Shown here piece by piece: positions 46,567-55,554 of a stretch of DNA of 64,000 nucleotides (positions are counted from its first letter, which is position 1; each line of letters opens with the position of its first letter). Origin of the DNA: Verrucomicrobiota bacterium (GTDB taxonomy: Bacteria; Verrucomicrobiota; Verrucomicrobiia; Limisphaerales; J093); NCBI GenBank assembly GCA_016716505.1, contig JADJWF010000001.1, positions 62,001-126,000 of the forward strand. Reading direction: 5' to 3'. The notes beneath the pieces were generated by a model, which did no database searches, was not told where the DNA came from, and was given only the letters and a program-made list of their open reading frames with translations. The position numbers and the translations under genes are program-made.

Positions 46567-46573
46567 AGGAGGA
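46567..46573 (+). promoter_or_regulatory. Strong Shine-Dalgarno for the acetyltransferase gene
   Basis: AGGAGGA, 7 bases before ATG 46581. It stands out because most starts in this window have weak or no such site. Confidence 0.7.
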
Positions 46574-46580
46574 TACCAAG

Positions 46581-47165
46581 ATGCTCGAGGGGCTTCGAAA
46601 ATGGTTAAATGAAAACCAAAAGATGTATTTGCTGTATAGGCGCGTTCGCGTGTTGTGTATTCGGTTGCGTTACGGGTTGTGGGGTGTTCATCCCACATCG
46701 TTGGTGATTCAGCCGCGGTTCGTGAGCTGCGACTTGCAGACTGGCGCCTACTGTTCTATCAGTCACGGTGCCTGGATCGCACCCAAGGTTCGGCTGGGAA
46801 ACTACGTGCTGCTCGGGCCGGAAGTGGCTATTATTGGAGGAGATCATGTGTTTAACCTGCCCGGCACACCGATCACCTTCAGTGGTCGGCCAGCGATGCC
46901 GGCAACGGTGATCGAGGACGATGCGTGGATCGGGCAGCGCGCAATTGTCAAGGCGGGAGTTAGAATCGGTCGAGGTGCGATTGTTGCTATGGGGTCGGTC
47001 GTGACGCGGGATTTCGAGCCGTTCACCATTGTCGCCGGGGTGCCTGCACGGTTCCTGCGGCGTCGATTCCGCTCACAAGGGGAGGAAGAGATCCATGACC
47101 GGATGCTGGCTGAACCCGCTCGCCCTGGCCAGTTCTGCGGGCCCAAGCAGCGTCTGGCGCGCTGA
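46581..47165 (+). CDS. Hexapeptide-repeat O-acetyltransferase (WcaF/WbbJ-like)
   Basis: 194 residues of left-handed beta-helix acyltransferase. Isoleucine-rich hexapeptide turns (IAPKVRLGNYVLLGPEVAII, WIGQRAIVKAGVRIGRGAIV, AMGSVVTRDFEPF) and the catalytic-His-type motif GGDHVFN are visible. The final IVAGVPARFLRRR is the usual family ending. It probably O-acetylates a sugar of the repeat unit with acetyl-CoA. ATG 46581 has an excellent ribosome-binding site. Confidence 0.85.
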   Translation: MLEGLRKWLNENQKMYLLYRRVRVLCIRLRYGLWGVHPTSLVIQPRFVSCDLQTGAYCSISHGAWIAPKVRLGNYVLLGPEVAIIGGDHVFNLPGTPITFSGRPAMPATVIEDDAWIGQRAIVKAGVRIGRGAIVAMGSVVTRDFEPFTIVAGVPARFLRRRFRSQGEEEIHDRMLAEPARPGQFCGPKQRLAR

Positions 47166-47209
47166 TTACCACCCAGATTGGGCATCAGCCCGCGCAAGTT
47201 TCGTTTTCC

Positions 47210-48247
47210 ATGTTCACTCAAAGTACCCTTCTAATCACCGGCGGTACGGGGAGCTTCGGCAACGCAGTCCTCAAGCGCTTCCTGCGTACAGATATTGAAC
47301 AGATTCGCATCTTCTCTCGCGACGAGAAAAAGCAGGAGGATATGCGGCATCTGTACAAGGATGGGCGGCTGCGGTTTTATATTGGGGATGTGCGGAACTT
47401 GGACAGCCTGGAAGCTGCGTTGGCGGGGGTGGATTTCGTCTTTCATGCTGCCGCCCTGAAACAGGTTCCCTCATGTGAGTTCTATCCAATGGAGGCCGTC
47501 CGAACCAATGCGATCGGGACCGACAACGTGCTCCAGGCGGCCGAGCGAAATGGGGTGAAGCGCGTGGTGGTGCTGGGCACGGACAAGGCGGCGTATCCGA
47601 TCAACGCGATGGGGATCTCGAAAGCCATGATGGAGAAAATCATGGTGGCGCGATCGCGGGTGGCGGCTGAGAAGGGCCTGGTGTTTTGTGGCACACGCTA
47701 CGGCAACGTCATGGCTTCCCGGGGATCGGTCATCCCGCTGTTCTTGGAGCAGCTCGAGTTGGGTCAGCCCCTCACCATCACGGACCCGGCGATGACTCGG
47801 TTCATGATGACGTTAGAGGATGCCGTGGATTTGGTGGTGTACGCGTTCGAGAACGGGCAGCCGGGCGACCTGTTCGTGCAGAAAGCGCCTGCGGCAGCCA
47901 TTCAGACCCTGGCCACGGCGGTCAAGGAACTGCTGGGCGTGCCCGAGCACCCGGTCCGCGTGATCGGGACGCGTCATGGCGAGAAGTTGTACGAGACCTT
48001 GCTGACCCGAGAGGAAATGGCCAGAGCAGAGGACTTGGGTAGTTATTTGAGGGTGCCGGCCGACAATCGTGATTTGAACTATGCCCTGTATTTCTCGGAG
48101 GGTGACGCGAGGGTAGCACAGGTGGATGATTACAACTCGCACAATACCCGGCGGCTCGGGGTCGAGGAGATGAAGGAGCTGTTGCTGCGGTTGCCGGAGA
48201 TGCGGGAAGCGATTGCACGACGGAAAGGGAAATTGGGTACGCGATAG
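47210..48247 (+). CDS. wbjB: UDP-GlcNAc 4,6-dehydratase/5-epimerase of the UDP-L-FucNAc pathway (WbjB/FnlA/CapE)
   Basis: 345 residues, short dehydratase of the FlaA1/WbjB group without membrane helices. NAD motif LITGGTGSFGNAVL (about 8-21), the RIFSRDEKKQEDMRHLY stretch that marks this family, AALKQVPSCEFYPMEAVRTN, and catalytic TDKAAYPINAMGISKAMMEK. The substrate is UDP-GlcNAc. The next two genes (WbjC and WbjD types) and a WbuB-type transferase after them make the assignment to UDP-L-FucNAc synthesis firm. Start ATG 47210. Confidence 0.92.
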   Translation: MFTQSTLLITGGTGSFGNAVLKRFLRTDIEQIRIFSRDEKKQEDMRHLYKDGRLRFYIGDVRNLDSLEAALAGVDFVFHAAALKQVPSCEFYPMEAVRTNAIGTDNVLQAAERNGVKRVVVLGTDKAAYPINAMGISKAMMEKIMVARSRVAAEKGLVFCGTRYGNVMASRGSVIPLFLEQLELGQPLTITDPAMTRFMMTLEDAVDLVVYAFENGQPGDLFVQKAPAAAIQTLATAVKELLGVPEHPVRVIGTRHGEKLYETLLTREEMARAEDLGSYLRVPADNRDLNYALYFSEGDARVAQVDDYNSHNTRRLGVEEMKELLLRLPEMREAIARRKGKLGTR

Positions 48248-48321
48248 GCGGGCGGCTACGTGTGGCCACGGTGAAGCCGGGAAATGCAAAAGCTCTGAGG
48301 TAGAAAGACTAGGGGAGAAGC

Positions 48322-49713
48322 TTGAAGACTGACGAGACAAAAATACTGAGTGGCGCTGAATCTGATCGGATGACCGTGCTGGTGACGGGAGCTAGAGGAT
48401 TCATTGGCCGGCACCTCGTCGAGGCTCTGGGACGGCTTCCGAACACCGAGGTGATCGAGTGTGATGTGGGAAGTCGTGAGGCCGATCTCGAGCGGGGATT
48501 GCGAACAGCCGACGTCATCTTTCACCTGGCGGGCGTGAACCGTCCGAAGAACGACTCAGAATTTCAGACAGGCAATGCTGACTTCACCACGCAGCTTTGC
48601 GCGAAGCTTGCCTTGCTCCGTGATTGGCAGTCCCTTCCGGCCTCTCCCGTGCTGGTTTTTTCCTCATCCATTCAGGCGGCGTTGGAGAATCCCTACGGTT
48701 TGAGTAAGCGACGGGCAGAGCAAGCGATCGCGGAGTGGGCCGGCCGGCAAGGGGGAAAGGCGTACATCTTTCGCCTCAAGAATGTCTTCGGGAAGTGGTG
48801 CCGGCCGAATTACAACTCGGTCACCGCGACGTTCTGCTATAACATTGCCCATGACCTGCCGATCACGATCAGCGATCCCGACCGCGAACTCGAGCTGGTC
48901 TATATCGACGATGTCATTGAGGCGTTCTTGGGGGTGTTGGGAGAGTGCAAAGCAGGGGGCGGGAGGCGGGAAGCGGGCACCAGTGGCCGGGCTGTCGCAT
49001 GCGAATTTCGCGAGGTGGGCCGGTCGTTCAAGGTGACGCTGGGCGAGCTGGCCGCCCGGATCCGATCCTTCCGCGAATCGCGTTGCAGCCTGGTGTTGCC
49101 GGATTTCAGCGATCCCTTCAACCGTTGTCTGTACGCCACGTATCTGAGCTACTTGGATGGGCCGGACTTCGCCTATGCCCTGGAGCAAAAGACAGATCCG
49201 CGAGGGACACTCGCTGAGTTTGTGAAATCGCCATCGGCCGGTCAGATTTTTGTGTCGCGAACCAGACCGGGGGTCACCCGCGGGAATCACTATCACCATA
49301 CCAAGACGGAGAAGTTTCTGGTGCTCGAGGGCGAGGCAATCATCCGATTCCGGAGGGTGGCGGGCGAGGGGAGCGGCAAAGGGCAAGGGTTGGGTGAGGT
49401 GGGTAGCAGAGAGAGCGGGAAGCACCAGGCGGTAAACGCCGAGCAGTCCCTCACGGCAACCTCATCGGCCCCCGCTTGCTCCTTGCGAGTTCCCGCGGGC
49501 ACCGACCTGATCGAGCACCGGGTGAGTGGGCGCGATTTCAAGGTGTTGGACATTCCGCCCGGTTACACGCATTCGATCGAGAACGTGGGTCCGGGCGAGC
49601 TGGTGACGCTCTTCTGGGCCAGCGAAGTTTTCGATCCGACCAAGCCGGATACCTACGCGATGAGCGTCTTGGGCGAAGCGGGCAGCGGGAAGGGGCTGGA
49701 AGTAAATGGGTAG
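48322..49713 (+). CDS. wbjC: UDP-2-acetamido-2,6-dideoxy-hexulose C3-epimerase/C4-reductase (WbjC/FnlB/CapF)
   Basis: About 463 residues. N-terminal SDR (VLVTGARGFIGRHLVEAL, NPYGLSKRRAEQ with the Y-x3-K pair) and C-terminal cupin (from about 292, GQIFVSRTRPGVTRGNHYHH, TEKFLVLEGEAIIRF, DIPPGYTHSIENVGPGELV). This is the CapF two-domain architecture. Two Gly/Ser/Glu-rich patches (about 208-228 and 349-389), not expected in CapF, interrupt the domains without breaking the frame and give extra length over the usual 370 or so. TTG 48322 has AGGGGAG before it; ATG 48370, at the family N-terminus, is the alternative. Confidence 0.88.
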   Translation: MKTDETKILSGAESDRMTVLVTGARGFIGRHLVEALGRLPNTEVIECDVGSREADLERGLRTADVIFHLAGVNRPKNDSEFQTGNADFTTQLCAKLALLRDWQSLPASPVLVFSSSIQAALENPYGLSKRRAEQAIAEWAGRQGGKAYIFRLKNVFGKWCRPNYNSVTATFCYNIAHDLPITISDPDRELELVYIDDVIEAFLGVLGECKAGGGRREAGTSGRAVACEFREVGRSFKVTLGELAARIRSFRESRCSLVLPDFSDPFNRCLYATYLSYLDGPDFAYALEQKTDPRGTLAEFVKSPSAGQIFVSRTRPGVTRGNHYHHTKTEKFLVLEGEAIIRFRRVAGEGSGKGQGLGEVGSRESGKHQAVNAEQSLTATSSAPACSLRVPAGTDLIEHRVSGRDFKVLDIPPGYTHSIENVGPGELVTLFWASEVFDPTKPDTYAMSVLGEAGSGKGLEVNG

Positions 49714-49856
49714 GCGGCAAGCTGGAAGGCATCGAGGCCAACAGGGATTCCTGACAGATAAATCCCGGTTGAGTGCTCGGTGACGGCTGCAAAGCTCTTT
49801 TCACGTGCAACGTACACTCTTACCTTGCCTCTGATCTCTTACCCCTTAGCGCGCTT

Positions 49857-50999
49857 GTGAAAGTCCTCACGGTCGTTGGAACCCGCCCGGAGATCATCCG
49901 GTTGTCGCGAGTGATCGCAAAATTGGACCAGCACACCGATCACGTCCTGGTCCATACCGGTCAAAATTACGATTACGAGCTCAACCAGATCTTCTTTGAG
50001 GACCTCGAGATCCGGAAGCCCAACCACTTCCTCGAGGCCGCCGGAAAGACGGCGGCTGAGACCGTTGGCCAGATCATCGCCCGGGCGGATGAGGTCCTGG
50101 CCCGCGAACAGCCCGATGCCTTCCTGGTTCTGGGCGATACGAACAGTTGTCTGGCGGCGTATCCGGCGAAGCGGCGCAAGGTGCCGATCTTCCATATGGA
50201 AGCGGGTAACCGATGCTTTGACCAGCGCGTGCCGGAGGAGATCAACCGAAAGCTGGTGGATCACCTGGCGGACATCAACCTGCCTTACTCGAGCATCTCG
50301 CGGGAATATCTGCTCCGCGAAGGGTTTCCTCCGGACCGCGTCATCAAGACCGGCAGCCCGATGTACGAGGTGCTCCATTACTACCTGCCCAAGATCCAAC
50401 AATCGTCCGTGCTCGAGCGACTGGGATTGGTGGGGCGGGAAGTGCCCGTCGTGCCCTACTTCCTCGTCAGCGCGCACCGCGAGGAGAACGTGGATGCGCC
50501 GGCCCAGTTCCAAAAGCTGATCGCGGTGCTGAATGGTCTGGCGACCGAGTACCAGGCGCGCGTGATCGTCTCGACCCATCCCCGCACCCGGAAGCGAATC
50601 GAGAGCGAGGGGGTTCGGCTCGATCCTCGGGTCGAGTTGTTGAAGCCGTTCGGGCTCTGCGATTACGTTAAGCTCGAACTTCACGCTACCTGTGTGCTGT
50701 CGGATAGCGGGACCATCACCGAGGAATCTTCCATCCTGAACTTTCCGGCCCTGAACATCCGCCAGGCGCACGAGCGGCCGGAAGGCATGGAGGAAGGCGC
50801 CGTCATGATGGTCGGGTTCGAGTGGCCACGGATCCGGGAAGCCCTTCAAGTCCTCGCCAATCAGCGGCACGGCGACCAGCGGGACCTTCGGATCGTCGGC
50901 GATTACCACGTGCCCAATGTCTCCGACAAGGTCCTCCGCATCGTTCTCAGCTACGCGGATTACGTGGGCCGAACGGTGTGGCAGCGGGGGGTGGGTTGA
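49857..50999 (+). CDS. wbjD: UDP-2-acetamido sugar 2-epimerase of the UDP-L-FucNAc pathway (WbjD/FnlC/CapG)
   Basis: 380 residues, third non-hydrolysing 2-epimerase of the window. It has the WbjD-type sequence: [80 protein letters not shown] and [13 protein letters not shown]. The [16 protein letters not shown] motif separates it from plain WecB and WbpI. It makes UDP-L-FucNAc, the last step after WbjB and WbjC. GTG 49857 is used as start; the family N-terminus fits. The next gene begins 9 bp after its stop. Confidence 0.92.
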   Translation: MKVLTVVGTRPEIIRLSRVIAKLDQHTDHVLVHTGQNYDYELNQIFFEDLEIRKPNHFLEAAGKTAAETVGQIIARADEVLAREQPDAFLVLGDTNSCLAAYPAKRRKVPIFHMEAGNRCFDQRVPEEINRKLVDHLADINLPYSSISREYLLREGFPPDRVIKTGSPMYEVLHYYLPKIQQSSVLERLGLVGREVPVVPYFLVSAHREENVDAPAQFQKLIAVLNGLATEYQARVIVSTHPRTRKRIESEGVRLDPRVELLKPFGLCDYVKLELHATCVLSDSGTITEESSILNFPALNIRQAHERPEGMEEGAVMMVGFEWPRIREALQVLANQRHGDQRDLRIVGDYHVPNVSDKVLRIVLSYADYVGRTVWQRGVG

Positions 51000-51008
51000 G
51001 TCGGATTT

Positions 51009-52244
51009 GTGCGGCTGCTCCTCCTGACGCAACTGTTTCATCCGGAGCCGAACTGGCTCAAGGGTTTGGCTTTTGCCCGGGCTTTGCAGGCGGAGGGCAT
51101 CCAGATTCAGGTTCTCTGTACTTTCCCCAACTACCCTGGCGGCCGAATCTACCCCGGCTACCGGCAGCGGCTTTGGCAGCGGGAGGAAATCCAAGGGATC
51201 GAGGTTTTCCGGGTTCCGGTCTATCCCAGTCATGATCGTTCCGGGCTCAAGCGGGCCCTGACCTTTGGCAGTGCGGCGGTGGCCCTGGCGACGCTCGGGC
51301 CGTGGCTGGTGAGGCGTCCGGACGTGATTCATGTCTATCAGGGGCCGGCGACGCTGGTGTTGGCGGCCCGGGTGTTGAGTTGGCGGTTTCGTTGTCCATT
51401 CCTGTTGGACGTGCAGGATCTCTGGCCGGAGAGCGTGCTGGATTCCGGCATGTTGCGGTTGCCGGGGGCAGAGCGCCTGCTCCACTGGTGGTGTGATCGG
51501 TCGTACCGGCGGGCGGCCCGAATCGTGGTGCTGTCGCCGGGCTACCGGGCGGCGATTGAGCGTCGGGGGATCCCGGGCGACAAGCTCAGCGTGGTGTACA
51601 ACTGGTGCGATCCGCGACAGGAAGAACCGTTGCCCGAGCCGGGTCCGCCCGATCCGCACGGTCTGGGAGGGAGTTTCAACGTGATCTATGCGGGGAATCT
51701 GGGGCCACTCCAAGCCTTGGAGACCGTCCTCGAGTCAGCCCGGCGAGTTCAGGATCGGCATCCCGAGGTCCAATTTGTTTTTATCGGCGACGGGGTGCAG
51801 AAAACGGCTCTCCAGCGGCAGGCCGCGGGCTTGGATTTGAAAAACACGCGGTTCCTAGGGCGCCTGACCGGACCCGAGTTGAGAAGTGCACTTGCCCAAG
51901 CTAGGGCGCTGCTCATTTCGTTGCGCGACACGGCCCTGACACGGGTTGGCATCCCTTCCAAGACACAGTCTTGCCTGGCTGCGGGGCGTCCAATCCTCGC
52001 CGCCGTCGAAGGCGAAGCGAGAAGGGTGATCGAAGAAAGCGGGGCGGGGGTGGTGTGTTCCCCCGAAGACGTTGCGGGTCTCGTTGAGGGGGTGGAGCGA
52101 TTGGTCCGCATGCCAGATTCCGAACGGGAAGCCTACGGGAAAAGGGGACGAGAGTTTTATTTGCGCGAGATGTCGTTTGCAGCCGGTCTGCCGCGAATGC
52201 GCGACCTGATCCGGGAAGTGGCGAAAGCTGGACATGAAGGCTGA
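51009..52244 (+). CDS. wbuB: Glycosyltransferase, WbuB-like (L-FucNAc transfer)
   Basis: 411 residues, GT4 family. N-terminal LLLLTQLFHPEPNWLKGLAF and LCTFPNYPGGRIYPGY, central LLDVQDLWPESVLDSGMLRL, and C-terminal VIYAGNLGPLQALETVLESA plus GIPSKTQSCLAAGRPILAAV are diagnostic of the WbuB group. It follows WbjB-WbjC-WbjD without a break, and in known O-antigen loci WbuB homologues transfer L-FucNAc. Start GTG 51009. The end overlaps a truncated acetyltransferase gene by 11 bp. Confidence 0.87.
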   Translation: MRLLLLTQLFHPEPNWLKGLAFARALQAEGIQIQVLCTFPNYPGGRIYPGYRQRLWQREEIQGIEVFRVPVYPSHDRSGLKRALTFGSAAVALATLGPWLVRRPDVIHVYQGPATLVLAARVLSWRFRCPFLLDVQDLWPESVLDSGMLRLPGAERLLHWWCDRSYRRAARIVVLSPGYRAAIERRGIPGDKLSVVYNWCDPRQEEPLPEPGPPDPHGLGGSFNVIYAGNLGPLQALETVLESARRVQDRHPEVQFVFIGDGVQKTALQRQAAGLDLKNTRFLGRLTGPELRSALAQARALLISLRDTALTRVGIPSKTQSCLAAGRPILAAVEGEARRVIEESGAGVVCSPEDVAGLVEGVERLVRMPDSEREAYGKRGREFYLREMSFAAGLPRMRDLIREVAKAGHEG

Positions 52245-52479
52245 TTGGATTCGACCGCTACGGACCGAGGACCTGGTCAGAGTGTGTGCGATTCATGAGG
52301 CAGCCTTTCCCGGTTTCTTTCTCACCTTTCTGGGTTCGGCGTTTCTAGCGGAGTTCTATGGGGCGTTCCTGCGGGAGGAGCAAGGGATCGCCCTAGTGGC
52401 GGTCGAGCAGGGTGGGCACAGGGTCATTGGCGCGGTCGCGGGGCCGCTGGTCCCGCGGGGTTTTCTGGCCGGCTGGTAG
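52234..52479 (+). pseudogene. Truncated GNAT N-acetyltransferase (N-terminal third only)
   Basis: 81 residues: ADWIRPLRTEDLVRVCAIHE and FLTFLGSAFLAEFYGAFLRE are the N-terminal part of a GNAT domain. It ends at GFLAGW followed by a stop, before the acetyl-CoA-binding RxxGxG motif. The lost part and the start of the following glycosyltransferase were apparently removed by one deletion. The ATG at 52234 overlaps wbuB. Confidence 0.72.
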
Positions 52480-53384
52480 GGCGTCATTGGTGGTTTTTGC
52501 CTGCCCGGCGGTCTCCGGCTCTGCGTGTCGTTCATCTTTGAGGTTCGCGACTTGTGGCCGCAGATGTTGCTGGACATGGGTTTCTTCAAGCCTTGGCGTC
52601 CGTTCATCCTGTGGTTAAGCGGGTTGGAAGTCCGTCTCTACCGGTGGGCCTGCGAAATTATCACGCTGCTGCCCGGGAGCTGGCAATCACATTGCGGGCA
52701 AAGAGGTCGTATGTAATAGGATCACTTGTATTCGAATCGGGGTGGACTTCAGCCTTGTACCCCGGCCCCAAACGCCTGCGGAGGAAAAACCGTTCGTAAT
52801 CACTTACGCGGGCTCCATCGGTTTGGCCACTGGCGTGGACCATATCGTTGCGGTGGCGCGCCGGTTGTGGCAGTTGGGCTGGGGGGGGAGCGGGTCCAGT
52901 TGCGAAATTACGGGCAAAGGCCGGACGAAGTCCGGTTGGTTGAGGCTTGCCGCTGTGAGGACTTGGCGAACGTGGACTTCAACGAGCCGCTCCCCAAAAC
53001 GCGGGTGGATGGCGACGCGCCGAGGGCGCACTTCTTTTTTTGTACGTTGCGGATTCCCCGCTCTATCGGTAGGGTTACAGCATGAACAAGCTGTTCGATT
53101 ACCTGGCGTGTGCGCGTCCGGTGCTTCTGGTGGCCAAGGCGCCGTACGATCCCGTGGCTGCGGCCCAGGCCGGTCTGAGCGTTCCGCCGGGCGATCCGGT
53201 CGCGCTCGTCCAGGCGGTCCAGCGGCTTGCCGCGATGCCCGCGGCCGAACGCTGGCAGATGGGTCTCAACGGCCGCCGCCATGCTGAACGGCATCATGAC
53301 TTCAACATGCTCGCGGAACGCTTTGAAGGCGTCTTGCACCGCGCTGTGACGGCTGGTTCAACAAGTTTCCCGCTAAATCTATGA
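52480..53384 (+). pseudogene. Decayed GT4 glycosyltransferase
   Basis: Pieces of one GT4 enzyme in three frames. SFIFEVRDLWPQMLLDMGFF (from about 52525), then IGVDFSLVPRPQTPAEEKPF with VITYAGSIGLATGVDHIVAV (from about 52735), then VQLRNYGQRPDEVRLVEACR (from about 52895), and finally MNKLFDYLACARPVLLVAKA with NMLAERFEGVLHR (53082-53384). One change of frame falls in an 8-G run (52881-52888). The N-terminal acceptor domain is missing. It is a true remnant because several lesions coexist, unlike the two single-base cases. Confidence 0.78.
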
Positions 53385-53603
53385 AAAAAGAGAGCGGCAT
53401 ACACGAGCGGCGACCTTGTGCCCAAATAGAGTTCAACCTGTGCCCCGAAGTATTTTCTCGGTTGCAAGGAAACGAAGAGTGCTTTCGTTCAAGGCTTGAT
53501 GGCAAATGACTAGAGCCAGTAACCATTTTGCCGCGCCTTCTCACGGGGAACTCCTGCCGGGGTGGCATCACGCGACAAGTTCTCGGGCCGAGTTCCGAGC
53601 GGA

Positions 53604-54284
53604 GTGTTGACATTGGGAAAGGCGGCGACAGGGGCAGGTTTGATCGTTTTCGGTGCTGGCGGGCACGGGAAGGTGGTGGTGGAAGCAGCGTTGCTCTCCG
53701 GGTGGCAGGTAGGTTGGGTAGTAGATGATTCCCCTCGGCGCTCTGAAGTTTTGGGCATCGCGGTCAGTCGCCACGATTTATCCGGCCGGGTTGTGGAAGG
53801 AGGCACTCGCTTCATCGTCGCGGTCGGAGACAATCGAAGTCGCGCCCGGATTTTCGATGAGTTGATTCGAAAGGGTCTCGAGTCGGTGGTCGTAACGCAT
53901 CCCGCTGCGATCGTTTCGGCGCACGCGCAACTGGGCGGGGGCACTTTCGTGGGGGCGGGGGCGGTGGTGATGGCGGGAACCCGAATGGGCAAGGATGTCA
54001 TCGTGAACACGGCAGCTTCAGTGGACCATGACTGCGAAATTGGCGACCATGTCCATATCTGTCCGGGGGTTCGATTGGCAGGTGAAGCGAAGATTGGGTC
54101 GTTCGCGATGATAGGAACCGGAGCGGTTGTTCTTCCACGAGTTCGCGTTGGTCAGCATTGCGTGGTCGGAGCCGGTGCGGTGGTCACGAGGGACTTGCCC
54201 GAGTACAGTGTTTCAGTGGGTGTGCCCGCAAGGATTACCCGGCATTTGATTAATCGTGACGTCACGTTCAACAACTCCCAATAA
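53604..54284 (+). CDS. pglD: UDP-sugar N-acetyltransferase, PglD/NeuD family
   Basis: About 226 residues: N-terminal Rossmann-like GxGGHG motif (IVFGAGGHGKVVVEAALLSG), then a left-handed beta-helix (HPAAIVSAHAQLGGGTFVG, MAGTRMGKDVIVNTAASVDH, the catalytic-His region VDHDCEIGDHVHICPGV) ending YSVSVGVPARI. In the bacillosamine pathway PglD acetylates the C4 amine of UDP-4-amino-sugar. The partner aminotransferase overlaps its 3' end. GTG 53604 is one of several possible starts; GTG 53562 would add 14 residues. Confidence 0.85.
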   Translation: MLTLGKAATGAGLIVFGAGGHGKVVVEAALLSGWQVGWVVDDSPRRSEVLGIAVSRHDLSGRVVEGGTRFIVAVGDNRSRARIFDELIRKGLESVVVTHPAAIVSAHAQLGGGTFVGAGAVVMAGTRMGKDVIVNTAASVDHDCEIGDHVHICPGVRLAGEAKIGSFAMIGTGAVVLPRVRVGQHCVVGAGAVVTRDLPEYSVSVGVPARITRHLINRDVTFNNSQ

Positions 54285-55554
54285 ATCGAGGATCCTTCTC
54301 TCCGTTCCTCACGCTGCAACGGGAGAATTGCTGTGGGTTACGGAGGCTTTTCAAGGCAATTGGCTTTCTACCGTTGGCCCGAATCTCGATGCACTCGAAG
54401 CGAGTATTTTCAGCCGGTTTGGTCAGCACGCGGTAGCGCTGAGTTCCGGGACTGCGGCAATTCACTTGGGCCTGCGACTTCTAGGCGTCGGCCCGGGGGA
54501 CGAGGTGCTGACCCCGACACTGACTTTTGCGGCAAGTTGCAATCCCGTACGATATCTCGGGGCAACGCCGGTCTTTATCGATAGCGACCGAGCGACGTGG
54601 AATCTTGATCCAGGGCTCCTCGATCGGTTTCTCCACGCACGCGCGCGTGTGAATCGGCTGCCGAAGGCCGTGTGCGTCGTTCATTTGTTCGGGCAGAGTG
54701 CTGACCTAGACCCGATTCTTGAAATCTGTGATCATTACGGATTGCCATTGCTGGAGGATGCCGCCGAAAGCTTGGGAGCGCGATACAAAGGTCGGCATCC
54801 CGGTACGCTAGGACAGGTGGGAGCGTTTTCCTTTAACGGCAACAAGATCATCACGGGCACGAGTGGGGGGATGTTAGTGTCCCGGCACCGGGAATGGGTC
54901 GAAAAAGTCCGGTTTTGGAGCACGCAGGCACGCGATCCCGATCCTCAAGGGCTTCGGAATTACGTCCACTCGGAGATCGGCTACAACTACCGGCTGAGTA
55001 ACGTTCTCGCGGGCATCGTGAGGGGGCAGTTGGAGGTGCTCGATCTGCGGGTGCAGCAGCGGCGGGCCGTGTTTGAGCGGTATCGTCGGGCGTTCGCCGA
55101 TCTTCCGGGTATCGAGCCGCAGCCAGAGGCAGACTTTGGCGGTGGGGACGCCCAAAATGGAACTGGGACGGAGCCGCCGGTTGCCGTCGCTCCAGATAAC
55201 GGGCAGGCTATCAGCGCAAATCCCCATTCGGTTCACACCCGCTGGCTGAGCTGCTTTTTGGTGGACGAGGCGGAGTTCGGCATGTCGGCGGCGGACCTGA
55301 TCCGTTATCTGGACGCCACCAACATCGAGGCCCGCCCGGTCTGGAAGCCAATGCATACACAGCCGCTGTACCGAGGCTACGAGTGCATCGGTGGCGAAGT
55401 GGCGGAAGACCTGAATCGTCGGGGTATTTGTCTGCCCAGTTCGAGTTCGCTTTCGGAAGAGGACCAGCAGTACGTGATTGACTGCATCTGGGAGGCTCAT
55501 CGGCGAGCGCGGTCGGCCAAGCCACGGTCGGTGGCCTTGGGGGGGCTGTCCTGA
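54256..55554 (+). CDS. pglE: PLP-dependent 4-aminotransferase (PglE-like, DegT family)
   Basis: 432 residues. LSSGTAAIHLGLRLLGVGPG, LLEDAAESLGARYKG and Schiff-base Lys197 in FSFNGNKIITGTSGGML; the YNYRLSNVLAGIVRGQLEVL segment and the WKPMHTQP..Y ending are typical of sugar C4 aminotransferases such as PglE. With PglD overlapping in front and PglF/PglC homologues 5-8 kb downstream, it most likely aminates UDP-4-keto-6-deoxy-GlcNAc. A polar insertion (about 294-325) is unusual. GTG 54256 overlaps pglD by 29 bp; its stop overlaps the start of the ACP gene (TGATG). Confidence 0.87.
   Translation: MTSRSTTPNKSRILLSVPHAATGELLWVTEAFQGNWLSTVGPNLDALEASIFSRFGQHAVALSSGTAAIHLGLRLLGVGPGDEVLTPTLTFAASCNPVRYLGATPVFIDSDRATWNLDPGLLDRFLHARARVNRLPKAVCVVHLFGQSADLDPILEICDHYGLPLLEDAAESLGARYKGRHPGTLGQVGAFSFNGNKIITGTSGGMLVSRHREWVEKVRFWSTQARDPDPQGLRNYVHSEIGYNYRLSNVLAGIVRGQLEVLDLRVQQRRAVFERYRRAFADLPGIEPQPEADFGGGDAQNGTGTEPPVAVAPDNGQAISANPHSVHTRWLSCFLVDEAEFGMSAADLIRYLDATNIEARPVWKPMHTQPLYRGYECIGGEVAEDLNRRGICLPSSSSLSEEDQQYVIDCIWEAHRRARSAKPRSVALGGLS

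Noticed and set aside
49839..51713. 624-residue minus-strand frame
   Set aside because: Covers wbjD and wbuB in antisense; both are clear genes.
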